A DNA stretch of 64,000 nt from a virus, in IMG/VR virus record IMGVR_UViG_3300030098_004191, positions 21,902-85,901 of that record. The stretch is one strand, 5' to 3'. Numbering within the stretch: position 1 is the stretch's first letter; each line of letters begins with the position of its first letter. A model generated the notes under the pieces. That model worked only from the letters and a program-made list of their open reading frames with translations. It had not been told where the DNA came from and did not search any database. This document shows positions 56,343-64,000 of this stretch, piece by piece. Position numbers and translations under genes: made by a program.

Positions 56343-57656
56343 TTATACTCTTATTCCTAAAGTTGATGGAGTTTCACTCATATATGGATTCAATACGTTT
56401 ACAGAAGCAATAGGATCAACATAAGTAGAAACAGGAGAAGGTGTCTTAATTTCAGGTGGTTTTCCTTCAACAACTTCAGCAGGAAGATCTATATAAGTTA
56501 TTCTTCCACCTCCTTCAGAAATTAACTGCTTGGCTCTTCCAACACGTTCAACCGTACCTGTGAAAGGTGCTTTGATTATTTCATCTTTATGAACTCTATA
56601 TAATCTACCCTTTGTTATACTACCACCAACTCTTCTTGATTCTGTAGATTTATTAATATTTCCACTTTCTTCTAATAAATCCCAATTTATCGAATGTTGC
56701 TTACCAAAAGCATCTTTAGATCCATAATCACCACTTTCTAAAAATTTTATTTTACTCTCAATTTCCTGTTTACCAACTATATTGGTTGGCCATAGTTTTT
56801 TCTTTTGCTCCTTTAATCTTGCAATCATTAACATCCTATTTTCCTTTGTAGGACCACCCATTGCATCTAATTCAGATAAAACCTCTTTTTGCCTATTACC
56901 AACACCTGTCGAAGTTGCTGCAATAATTAATCCAATACCTACCCAAACAAGAGGGTTTGATAATAATGCAACAACACCAGCAAGTGCAGACACAACAGTC
57001 GCAATCTTAAGAGCAACATCTATTGCAATTAAAGCACCTAATCCAGCTGCAATCCATTTCCAATGTTTAGCAATTCCATCAAATACTCCTTTAATATCCT
57101 TTCCATTATCTTTCATCCATTCAATAGTACTGGTTATACCAATACCAGAGACTATAGTAGCAAGAAATGTAAATATTTTACCAAAAATACCTTTCGTACC
57201 ACCAAAAGCATTTTTTCCAAGTGGACTTGCACTTTTTGTGTCTGGTTTTAAAAGAGATTTTTCTACAGATTTCTCTGCTTGGTTCTGACGTAATTTAGAT
57301 CTTTCTTTATTTAATTTTGTATTCTGTGCTTTCTCTTCTGTGATACGATTAGCAAAATCTGTTGCTAATGCATTACCAATATCACCAATAATCTCTGAAG
57401 TTTCTGTTTGTTCTTGTCGTAATGATTGTACATCTGCTCTTAATGCATCAATAATCCCATAAAGAGGGGATGGATCATCTGGAACATCTAACTTATCTAC
57501 TTGAAGAGATTTTGGTTGTGCTCCTATCGCTTTTGCAACACCACCGAAAGGAATTTTGGCTACAGAAGCAATAGGTGTACTAGGACGAAATACCGAACTA
57601 GATACAATCGATTTTTTTAAGGATGGTTGCTGTGTCTGTAAGTTAATTAATGCCAC
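56343..57656 (-). CDS. 437-aa tail protein with hydrophobic helices
   Basis: MALINLQTQQPSLKKSIVSS, a charged coiled-coil-like part (DALRADVQSLRQEQTETSE) and then hydrophobic helices at about 155-177 (FGKIFTFLATIVSGIGITST) and 195-250 (GALIAIDVALKIATVVSALA, WVGIGLIIAATS). It ends with a beta part (KAPFTGTVERVGRAKQLISE). Position between gp51-like and the 335-aa protein suggests a tape-measure or hub protein able to enter membranes. Not recognised by sequence. Confidence 0.5.
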   Translation of the reverse strand: MALINLQTQQPSLKKSIVSSSVFRPSTPIASVAKIPFGGVAKAIGAQPKSLQVDKLDVPDDPSPLYGIIDALRADVQSLRQEQTETSEIIGDIGNALATDFANRITEEKAQNTKLNKERSKLRQNQAEKSVEKSLLKPDTKSASPLGKNAFGGTKGIFGKIFTFLATIVSGIGITSTIEWMKDNGKDIKGVFDGIAKHWKWIAAGLGALIAIDVALKIATVVSALAGVVALLSNPLVWVGIGLIIAATSTGVGNRQKEVLSELDAMGGPTKENRMLMIARLKEQKKKLWPTNIVGKQEIESKIKFLESGDYGSKDAFGKQHSINWDLLEESGNINKSTESRRVGGSITKGRLYRVHKDEIIKAPFTGTVERVGRAKQLISEGGGRITYIDLPAEVVEGKPPEIKTPSPVSTYVDPIASVNVLNPYMSETPSTLGIRV

Positions 57657-57825
57657 TCTGGTGCTTTTGCTTTAAATTTTCTTCTTCAATATATTGTTGT
57701 AATAAAGAAACATAAACTTCCCTTTCCCAAGGGATCATATTTTCAAGCTCTGTTAATGAGTATTTATGGTGTTGCATCAATGCAAAATTGGTTTTATAGT
57801 ATGACTCAAGATTTGTATGAGCCAT
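57643..57825 (-). CDS. gp51-position small hub-assembly protein, 60 aa
   Basis: MAHTNLESYYKTNFALMQHH, then KYSLTELENMIPWEREVYVS and LLQQYIEEENLKQKH. The 'LxxLExMPWEREVYVxLLxxYIEEE' phrase is typical of small proteins following gp26 or tail-chaperone genes in phages. T4 gp51 is much larger (249), so homology is uncertain. Placed between gp26 and the hub genes; overlaps the 437-aa gene by 14 bases. Confidence 0.5.
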   Translation of the reverse strand: MAHTNLESYYKTNFALMQHHKYSLTELENMIPWEREVYVSLLQQYIEEENLKQKHQSGIN

Positions 57826-57827
57826 AC

Positions 57828-58547
57828 CTAGTTGAAAAAACTTGCCAGTCCCTCCAATACTACTTCAGATTCAACTTCTGTCTTAGGATTTTTAACCTTA
57901 ATTTTATGAGAAAGTTTAGGCATAGTATTAAAGAAATTCTCAATATCTTTAAATTGTTTTGTATTCAACTGCTCAACAAAATCCTCTAATTCTTTTGAAG
58001 TAGATTCAGAAGCTTTCCAACTTTCTTCTGCATTGTAAATAATATCAATACATGATGTAATCATGTGCATAGTTGTATCAACATCATTTGTTGAGTCTGC
58101 ATCAAAATTAGATGATATAAATTCAGTAAGAGATGGATACTTTAATTTTAATGAAATATCATCATCAAGTTTCACAATATCTGTGTGCTCTTTATTCTTT
58201 TGAACTTTAATCGCATCAATATCAATAGGCATTTGAACGGTTGTTTCACCATCATCAGGACAAATAACATTGACTTCAACCTGTTCTCCAACAGATTTAG
58301 CACGAACATTCAAGAACAAATATTCAATATCAAATGTAGCCATTTTCTCAACCTTAGTACCCTTAGTAAGGATACAAGAGTTTAAAACATCAATAACTGC
58401 AGTCGTAATTTGTTTTAAATCTTCAGATTCTAGTGCAATTATTAAAAGTTTCTCTTCTCTGACTAAAAAAGGGCGATATTTAACTTTCCTATTAGAGGAA
58501 GGTAATACCAATTCATAAGTTGGGGTATTAATTTTTGGTAAAGGCAT
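57828..58547 (-). CDS. gp26: baseplate hub protein gp26
   Basis: A 239-residue protein. MPLPKINTPTYELVLPSSNR then KVKYRPFLVREEKLLIIALE is the conserved N-terminus of the T4_baseplate family (gp26, 208 aa in T4). Then DVLNSCILTKGTKVEKMATFD and FLNVRAKSVGEQVEVNVICP follow. It helps assemble the hub. The next gene is two bases away. Confidence 0.88.
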   Translation of the reverse strand: MPLPKINTPTYELVLPSSNRKVKYRPFLVREEKLLIIALESEDLKQITTAVIDVLNSCILTKGTKVEKMATFDIEYLFLNVRAKSVGEQVEVNVICPDDGETTVQMPIDIDAIKVQKNKEHTDIVKLDDDISLKLKYPSLTEFISSNFDADSTNDVDTTMHMITSCIDIIYNAEESWKASESTSKELEDFVEQLNTKQFKDIENFFNTMPKLSHKIKVKNPKTEVESEVVLEGLASFFN

Positions 58548-58571
58548 AATGTTTATAGCACTTCAGTATTA

Positions 58572-59717
58572 TTATATATACGTGATATTTGAATTCATTC
58601 CATCATACCAGTTTTTCAGTGAATATTCACTCCAAACTCCATAATGTCCCGAATCACCTTCACCATATTTGTTTGGTCTATTCTTAGATATTTCTAAATA
58701 TTGATCAAATTCTTTAGATTCAAATGGTAATGTCTTAGCATAATCCCAGAATGGAGTATCATATTTTGATCCATATTGATAATGCCATAAAACAAAATGT
58801 TCTACCTCAGACATAAATTGTTTAAATCTAGCATTAATGTCTTTTGTATTTAAAACTGGTGCATTAGGAGATGGCCAGATTTTTATACAAATAAAATTAT
58901 ATACAAGTCTAGCAAACTCTATGTAAGATTGAATTGCAGTTGATTCTAAAGGTTCCAAGAAAAATAATCTATTTCCATTTAAAAATATCCTATCATCAAT
59001 TATTGGATTCTTTGAGACATAATTTTTAAACTTAAGGTTATTTGTTATTTCAACATCAAACATCTCTAAAAAATTCTTTTCAGCATCTTCTTTAGAAGTT
59101 ATAGTGTCATTATACAAATATCCTACGGATCCACTACGAGATGGAGAATTTATATTAGTAGGTATTACAAATGTCCATCCATCAGGAGTTGCAACATGTC
59201 TACTCCATAGATTCTCTGTAGTATTCCAATTTGGTTTACCTAAAATTACAGCATTTAATGGATTAACTAATTCATCATAATCAGAAAGATCATCAGGTTT
59301 TCCCCTACAATCAAAAACAAAGTCAGAGTCAACATCTTTAGGATCTACCTTCCCTTCAACTACTTTAAAATTTCCAGAACCTAATACTGCCTCTTGCATT
59401 TCCCAAGGACAAAGATGCATTGCTAATGTATTAGGAGGAAATGGATGAAAGAATTTATCATTCTTCTTACCCCAACCTTCATAAGATATTCCAGTCTTAG
59501 GAGTTGCATGAATGTTATTATTATACCAATCAAATCCAATACCAGAAGCTAATAAACTAGGAGGTTCTAATAAAGTTGCTTGTCCAACACTTTCTGGTTT
59601 AATCTCTGGATCATGTATTAATTCTACCTCTACATCAGGATTATTAAAATATACAGAATTAAACAGTGCAGTAAAACATCCAGCACTACCTGCACCAACA
59701 ACAGTAATTTTTTTCAT
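58572..59717 (-). CDS. prnA: flavin-dependent tryptophan halogenase-like protein
   Basis: A 381-residue protein (PrnA about 540). VVGAGSAGC at 6-14 is the FAD-binding GxGxxG; TPKTGISYEGW at 72-82 places K74 where the catalytic lysine (K79 in PrnA) belongs. WTFVIP at 181-186 resembles the WxWxIP signature, with one W replaced by F. EPLEST at 255-260 holds E258-S259 like E346-S347 of PrnA. FADH2-dependent halogenases chlorinate or brominate indoles; here the substrate is unknown. It lies between gp26 and the tube protein, both structural. Confidence 0.82.
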   Translation of the reverse strand: MKKITVVGAGSAGCFTALFNSVYFNNPDVEVELIHDPEIKPESVGQATLLEPPSLLASGIGFDWYNNNIHATPKTGISYEGWGKKNDKFFHPFPPNTLAMHLCPWEMQEAVLGSGNFKVVEGKVDPKDVDSDFVFDCRGKPDDLSDYDELVNPLNAVILGKPNWNTTENLWSRHVATPDGWTFVIPTNINSPSRSGSVGYLYNDTITSKEDAEKNFLEMFDVEITNNLKFKNYVSKNPIIDDRIFLNGNRLFFLEPLESTAIQSYIEFARLVYNFICIKIWPSPNAPVLNTKDINARFKQFMSEVEHFVLWHYQYGSKYDTPFWDYAKTLPFESKEFDQYLEISKNRPNKYGEGDSGHYGVWSEYSLKNWYDGMNSNITYI

Positions 59718-59736
59718 AATTAAGTCTCAGTAATTT

Positions 59737-60348
59737 TTAGAATACAACGTAACGGTCAAAGTTAAAGCTTACAGTAACTCTTAGTACATCAGCTTCACCA
59801 TATGAAACTTGTACTGGTGTTATTGCTTTAGGGAAGGCATTTATAAATTTATATCTTAATTCACGTCTATGGTTTTTTTCAAATTTGGTAATTTGCATAT
59901 TACTGACTTTATAATTATCAGGATATTGCATTCTTCTATAATAACCTTTATCCTGCTGCCTCATTCTTCTAGTTGCTCCACTACCAATATACTCCATCCA
60001 ACCTTCAAAAATCTTTAATATTGTATAGTCTTGGTCAACATAAAAAGTAAAATCAGTATCAGTATATAATCTAGTATGAGCATATTCCTGTGGAATTCCC
60101 ATGAAATTATCCTTTACTTCTGCTGTTGCAAGATTGGAAGTTGGTAATGATGCATCACTACAAAGAATTCCTGCTCTTCTTGAAAGAAACTCTCTAAGAT
60201 TTTTTAATCTAGAATATCTCTTTAAATATGTCTCAACAGCAGGAGTCAATGAAGAAAAACTAACCACATAATGATTAGTTTGTGCCAAACCCCCTATAAG
60301 GGATTTAACCTCTGGCATAGTAATTTTTCTTGCTAATGAATCTGGCAC
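59737..60348 (-). CDS. gp19-type tail tube protein
   Basis: A 203-residue protein with a GTG start at 60348 (MPDSLARKITMPEVKSLIGG). Middle: LCSDASLPTSNLATAEVKD and GYYRRMQYPDNYKVSNMQIT. C-terminal FINAFPKAITPVQVSYGEAD then VLRVTVSFNFDRYVVF match the T4 gp19/gp54/gp48 tube fold, where the end strand packs the ring. It is larger than T4 gp19 (163), so it could be the tube protein or a tube-initiator paralogue. Late box upstream at 60377. Confidence 0.72.
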   Translation of the reverse strand: MPDSLARKITMPEVKSLIGGLAQTNHYVVSFSSLTPAVETYLKRYSRLKNLREFLSRRAGILCSDASLPTSNLATAEVKDNFMGIPQEYAHTRLYTDTDFTFYVDQDYTILKIFEGWMEYIGSGATRRMRQQDKGYYRRMQYPDNYKVSNMQITKFEKNHRRELRYKFINAFPKAITPVQVSYGEADVLRVTVSFNFDRYVVF

Positions 60349-60349
60349 T

Positions 60350-60384
60350 CTAAATATCTAATATTATTATCGTAGTTATTTATG
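60350..60384. promoter_or_regulatory. divergent late promoter region
   Basis: Plus-strand CTAAATA at 60350-60356, 25 bases before gp4 ATG (60382). Minus-strand CATAAATA at 60384-60377, 28 bases before the tube gene GTG. Two opposite late boxes in 35 bases. Confidence 0.7.
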
Positions 60385-60819
60385 GCTTATCGTGGAAAAT
60401 ATAAACCAAGGTGTCCCTACAAGTATAAAGGAGATCCAACTCGCATTACATATAGATCCCTTTGGGAACTAAAATTCATGAAATATTGCGACTCAAATAT
60501 AAATATTCTTGAGTGGGGAAGTGAAGAAATAGCACTACCTTACCGTTCACCAATTGATAATAAAGTACATAGATACTTTCCAGATTTTTATATCAAAGTC
60601 AAGGAAAATGGTGGAAGAATTAAAAGATATATTATAGAGATTAAACCACTAAAACAAACTATTAAACCAAAGAAACAACGAAAACAAACAAAAGGATATA
60701 TCTATGAGGTATATGAATATGCTAGAAATCAAGCAAAGTGGAAAGCAGCACAAGAATTTTGTAAAGATCGTCTTTGGGAATTTAAAGTCATGACCGAAAA
60801 AGAACTAGGAATCAAATGA
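60382..60819 (+). CDS. gp4: head completion protein gp4 (PD-(D/E)XK type)
   Basis: A 145-residue protein, like T4 gp4 (150). MAYRGKYKPRCPYKYKGDPT then YRSLWELKFMKYCD at the N-terminus are near-identical in pattern to T4 gp4 (MAYRGKF..., IYRSLWELKFMKWCD). YFPDFYIK at 65-72 and IIEIKPLKQT at 84-93 form PD...ExK (D68, E86, K88). It acts in head completion or head-tail joining, probably trimming packaged DNA ends. ATGA overlap with the next gene. First plus-strand gene. Confidence 0.92.
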   Translation: MAYRGKYKPRCPYKYKGDPTRITYRSLWELKFMKYCDSNINILEWGSEEIALPYRSPIDNKVHRYFPDFYIKVKENGGRIKRYIIEIKPLKQTIKPKKQRKQTKGYIYEVYEYARNQAKWKAAQEFCKDRLWEFKVMTEKELGIK

Positions 60820-61166
60820 GTCGCTTATCTTCCATAGTAGACAATTTAATTGGAACTGAGGATCCTGATGATCTAATGTTAGAGTTAATGGATGCTCTTA
60901 ATGATACAGTGACACCCGTACCTGATGTAGGAGAATTTTATGTTTTTGTTTATACTCCTAAAACTCCAGGTATTAGATATGATCAAAATCCTTTTGTGGC
61001 AGTGACAGATATTCTCCCTTGGGGATTTAAAGGAATTAACTTTCATTGGGGTCAACCTAGACAATATACATGGACTGAAATAGCAGGACAACTCTATCAA
61101 GTCACTAATGATGAGATAAATGACCTTGAAAAAATACCTTTTGCAAAATTCATGCTAAATAGTTAA
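60816..61166 (+). CDS. conserved hypothetical protein, 116 aa
   Basis: MSRLSSIVDNLIGTEDPDDL, then VGEFYVFVYTPKTPGIRYDQ and GINFHWGQPRQYTWTEIAGQ. The phrase 'YDQNPxVxVxxxxxxGFxGINFHW...RxYT' recurs in T4-like cyanophages at this position between gp4 and gp48. Structural role inferred from context only; ATGA overlap with gp4. Confidence 0.68.
   Translation: MSRLSSIVDNLIGTEDPDDLMLELMDALNDTVTPVPDVGEFYVFVYTPKTPGIRYDQNPFVAVTDILPWGFKGINFHWGQPRQYTWTEIAGQLYQVTNDEINDLEKIPFAKFMLNS
61155..61161 (+). promoter_or_regulatory. T4-type late promoter
   Basis: CTAAATA 20 bases before the gp48 ATG at 61182, within the end of the preceding gene. Confidence 0.5.
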
Positions 61167-61181
61167 AAATATAGGTCGATA

Positions 61182-62552
61182 ATGGCAGATACATTTGCAG
61201 ATCAACAAAGAAAAGCAAGAGAATTTTTCGGTACTGGAGAATTTTCTGAAGAGGCTGATAATAAAGTTAATGAAGAAACTAATTTATCTAACAATGAAGC
61301 TTTTGCTGATATTGATGATGATTATGAAGATGAAGTATATAATGAAGAAGATGAATGGGGTCCAGGTGGACAACCTACTGCAGGTAAGCAACTAGAAATA
61401 TATAATAAAAGTTTAGAAAAAACTAATAAAAAAAAGAATAAAAAAACAAATGCAAAAGGTAATCCAGTATCAAAAGAACCACCAGTATTAAGATATCCTT
61501 TTGAGGGTATGACACAACATACTGATTATCTACAGATTGATATTATTGAATATAAACCTGCTGGAAGAAAACCAGAAACAAGAAATGCAAGTAAGGCAAG
61601 TTTAGCATGGGCTAAAGCAAATCCAGAAAAGGCAAAAAAATTATTTCCAAAAGGAGTAGGCACTACTGTAATTGAAAAAGCAAAATTTACGGGAAAACTG
61701 GGTGGTAGAAGAAATACAAGTAATCTTTTAGTTGGTGGTACAAGACCATATGGACTATCAGTAAGACCAATAAAAAATGAAGGAACCATATTATTACCAA
61801 TTCCATCAAATGTACAGGATGGAAACTCTGTTAAAGTTGGTGATAGTAGTTTGAATGGACTTCAGGCAGCAGGTGCTTCTGGAGTCATGGATGCAATGAC
61901 TACAAATTTATCAAATGTTACTAGCATTCGAGGAGCTGCAAGTACAATAGGTACTGGTCTTGCAGACGGAGCAAAAAACTTCAGTGATCAAGCAAAAACA
62001 GGTGCAACATTAGATCAAATAAAAAGTGTAGCACTCAATAAACTAACAGCATCTGCACTGGGTATATTTGGTGGCAATGTAACAGTTAATCAGTTAATGG
62101 CAAGACAAACTGGTACTATAATAAATCCAAATATGGAATTATTATTTGATGGTCCTACACTAAGAGCATTTAAATTCCAATTTAAAATGACTCCAAGAAA
62201 CAGAAAAGAAGCAGAACAAATAAAATTAATTATAAGATCCTTTAAAAGAAATATGGCTCCAATAGCAGCAGGAAAAACAACCGAGAAGAAAGAAGGTGCA
62301 TGGTTCTTAAAAACTCCAAAGGTATTTGAATTAAGATACAGAACTGGAAATAAAGACCACAAATATCTACATAAATTTAAACAGTGTTTTCTCACTGATA
62401 TAGCAGTTAATTATACTGGTGATGGTGTGTATTCTACATATGAAGATGGATCACCAATTTCATATCTAATGGACTTATCATTCAAAGAACTTGAACCAAT
62501 ATACGATATTGATTATGATTCAGAGCAAGGACGAATAGGAGTAGGTTACTAA
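61182..62552 (+). CDS. gp48: baseplate tail tube cap gp48
   Basis: A 456-residue protein (T4 gp48, 364). The acidic N-terminal extension (INDxDDDYEDEVYNEEDEWG-like, residues 30-65) and Lys-rich stretch (80-95) precede the fold starting at VLRYPFEGMTQHTDYLQID. The C-terminal part (FQFKMTPRNRKEAEQIKLII, then CFLTDIAVNYTGDGVYSTYE and SYLMDLSFKELEPIY) matches the gp48/gp19 fold. It seals the tube base. Followed by gp53 at one base. Confidence 0.85.
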   Translation: MADTFADQQRKAREFFGTGEFSEEADNKVNEETNLSNNEAFADIDDDYEDEVYNEEDEWGPGGQPTAGKQLEIYNKSLEKTNKKKNKKTNAKGNPVSKEPPVLRYPFEGMTQHTDYLQIDIIEYKPAGRKPETRNASKASLAWAKANPEKAKKLFPKGVGTTVIEKAKFTGKLGGRRNTSNLLVGGTRPYGLSVRPIKNEGTILLPIPSNVQDGNSVKVGDSSLNGLQAAGASGVMDAMTTNLSNVTSIRGAASTIGTGLADGAKNFSDQAKTGATLDQIKSVALNKLTASALGIFGGNVTVNQLMARQTGTIINPNMELLFDGPTLRAFKFQFKMTPRNRKEAEQIKLIIRSFKRNMAPIAAGKTTEKKEGAWFLKTPKVFELRYRTGNKDHKYLHKFKQCFLTDIAVNYTGDGVYSTYEDGSPISYLMDLSFKELEPIYDIDYDSEQGRIGVGY

Positions 62553-62553
62553 A

Positions 62554-63210
62554 ATGTCATATTTCAGAGAACTACCAAATTTATTATATCCATCATTTCT
62601 TTCTGATAAGAACTCATCACTTGACTATATTGAAGTAAAGAACTACTTCCGTAGAATCAAACTAAGAGATGATCTTCAGAATGTCTTTACTATATTTGAC
62701 AAATACCAAATACCACACGGATCTAGACCAGACACTGTTGCCGAAGAATTTTATGGTAGTGATGAATTAGATTGGGTTGTATTAATGACTGCTGGTATTA
62801 TTAATGTAAGAGATGAATGGCCTCTTGAAGACTATCAATTATATAATTATTCTTTAGACAAATATGGAACAGATCTAAATGCTACTAAATTTTATGAAAC
62901 AAATGAAATTAAGGATAGTAAAGGTAGATTGATTATGCCAAAAGGAAAGCACGTTGATAGTAACTTTTCTATGACATATTATGATGGTGGTAATGTAACT
63001 GTCTCTGGAACAGATGCCAGAACAGGAGTTAGTAATTATATTTACGAAGTACGTAAAAATGATGATAAGAGAGGAATATATCTATTGAAACAGGGATATT
63101 TACAACAATTCCTAAATGATATGAGACGTATAATGACTTATGATAGATCTTCAGAATATGTTAATGATAAGACGATAATGGCAGTCAACGTAGACTTATT
63201 AATGCCATAA
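62554..63210 (+). CDS. gp53: baseplate wedge protein gp53
   Basis: A 218-residue protein (T4 gp53, 196). SRPDTVAEEFYGSDELDWVV then LMTAGIINVRDEWPLEDYQL match the conserved 'G...PE.lA...YG...LyW.lL..N...Y.W' core. The end has FLNDMRRIMTYDRSSEYV. It clamps wedge gp6/gp25. It runs into a bidirectional terminator. Confidence 0.9.
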   Translation: MSYFRELPNLLYPSFLSDKNSSLDYIEVKNYFRRIKLRDDLQNVFTIFDKYQIPHGSRPDTVAEEFYGSDELDWVVLMTAGIINVRDEWPLEDYQLYNYSLDKYGTDLNATKFYETNEIKDSKGRLIMPKGKHVDSNFSMTYYDGGNVTVSGTDARTGVSNYIYEVRKNDDKRGIYLLKQGYLQQFLNDMRRIMTYDRSSEYVNDKTIMAVNVDLLMP

Positions 63211-63236
63211 AAAAAGGGGTCGTGAGACCCCTTTCT
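63211..63236. terminator. bidirectional rho-independent terminator
   Basis: AAAGGGGTC-gtga-GACCCCTTT with A- and T-runs on both sides, between converging gp53 (plus) and gp32 (minus). Confidence 0.85.
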
Positions 63237-63240
63237 AGTA

Positions 63241-64000
63241 TCATTCTTCTGCCAGTTGAGCAAAATACGATAGTGCATCATCTTCATCATCATTCGATGT
63301 TGATCTTGATGATGTTGTAGCAGCAGTTACTAATTCTTCTGCTGCACCACGATCATTATCTTCATCAACCACTTCAGGATCTTGACGAACAGTGGTTTTA
63401 GTACCAAGAACATAACCAAGACGCTTCTTCAGTTCATCATAAGATTTGAACTGATCAGCAGCAACAAACTCTTCAAGAGAGAATTGCTTCTTCCAAAGTG
63501 CTTCTAGTGCATCATCGTCATCTAATAGAGGACTCTGAGCAGCAAATTCAGAACTGTCATAATTTCTATAACCAGCAACGTTCTTTGCTTTCAACTTGAA
63601 GTTGGCACCTTGCCAGAAATCAAATGGATCAATTGCTTCCTCATCTTCAAACTCAGGCTGCATTGCTGCAGTTAGTTTGTCAAAGATTTTCTTGCCAAAC
63701 TTATACAAGAAGACTTGTCCTTCATTCTCAGGATTTGCAGGATCCTTAACAACATATATGTTACTGATGTAAGTAAGCTTACGCTTTTGCTTACGTGCTG
63801 TTTCTTTACCAGCATCAGTACCATTGTTCCAGAGAGTAGTATTGTACTCAGAAACTGGATCTTTCTGACCAAGAGTGGTTAGAGAGTTCTCAATGTACCA
63901 ACCACCAGGCCCCTGAAAGGCATGAGAGTATAGTTTTACAAATGGTAGATCCTCACCATTGGGAGCAGGAAGGAAACGTATTACGGCATATCCATTACCG
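63241..64000 (-). CDS. gp32: ssDNA-binding protein gp32 (N-terminus beyond window)
   Basis: The reading frame is open to the window end, giving 252 residues of the C-terminal part. GYAVIRFLPAPNGEDLPFVK, then WYIENSLTTLGQKDPVSEYN and KDPANPENEGQVFLYKFGKK match the T4 gp32 core; the acidic tail ends DDEDDALSYFAQLAEE. gp32 coats single-stranded DNA and recruits replication and repair proteins through that tail. The C-x-C cluster that binds zinc in T4 gp32 is replaced by TTLGQKDPVSEY. It converges on gp53 through a shared terminator. Confidence 0.93.
   Translation of the reverse strand, partial: GNGYAVIRFLPAPNGEDLPFVKLYSHAFQGPGGWYIENSLTTLGQKDPVSEYNTTLWNNGTDAGKETARKQKRKLTYISNIYVVKDPANPENEGQVFLYKFGKKIFDKLTAAMQPEFEDEEAIDPFDFWQGANFKLKAKNVAGYRNYDSSEFAAQSPLLDDDDALEALWKKQFSLEEFVAADQFKSYDELKKRLGYVLGTKTTVRQDPEVVDEDNDRGAAEELVTAATTSSRSTSNDDEDDALSYFAQLAEE

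Noticed and set aside
1-64000. tRNA genes
   Set aside because: No GGTTCGANTCC-type T-loop with a matching acceptor stem was seen on either strand by eye; a tRNA scan would be decisive.

Overview
The window is a piece of a T4-like marine myovirus genome, almost certainly a cyanophage. Three things show this: a T4-type baseplate and tail module (gp4, gp5, gp6, gp25, gp26, gp48, gp53, a gp19-type tube protein), a T4-type single-stranded DNA-binding protein gp32, and a cyanobacterial-type heme oxygenase. The DNA is AT-rich, which fits a Prochlorococcus- or Synechococcus-infecting phage. No tRNA, integrase, IS element or CRISPR array was seen. Nearly every gene is on the minus strand; only gp4 to gp53 (60382-63210) are on the plus strand.

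Layout. 1-6939: baseplate wedge (a giant YHYH-domain protein cut by the window start, then gp6 and gp25). 7040-12265: accessory genes (glycosyltransferase, KxDG nucleotidyltransferase, and a run of very small genes). Most of the small genes form self-contained cassettes with a -10 box after a terminator, one or two ORFs, a conserved 3' hairpin element and a GC terminator. 12266-13142: gene-free, with a degenerate repeat array and short tandem repeats. 13143-17916: an 18-gene, tightly overlapping operon of small proteins ending in a cytidylyltransferase-cupin fusion. 18000-27849: two genes with long structured leaders, an adenine methyltransferase with a possible nuclease partner, a heme oxygenase operon, a second methyltransferase and a UvsW-like helicase. 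27873-50692: about 23 kb of tail fibre and adhesin genes, including two with C-terminal S74 chaperone domains and one carrying a subtilisin-like protease domain. 50689-58547: baseplate hub (beta-helix spike, OB-fold gp5, gp27-like, membrane-helix proteins, gp51-like, gp26). A tryptophan halogenase-like gene lies between gp26 and the gp19-type tube protein. 60349-60381 is a divergent late promoter region. At the right edge gp32 is cut by the window end, separated from gp53 by a bidirectional terminator.

How it works together. Structural genes are preceded by T4-type late boxes (CTAAATA or NATAAATA) about 20-30 bases before the start codon. Accessory genes use sigma-70-type -10 boxes, often with a TGn extension and usually directly downstream of a terminator. 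The heme oxygenase, methyltransferases, sugar-nucleotide enzyme and halogenase are candidate host-takeover or virion-modifying functions. The most distinctive observations are the repeated 3' cassette element, the protease-adhesin fusion, the halogenase inside the tail module, the repeat array at 12.5-12.9 kb, and the structured leader RNAs near 18-19 kb.
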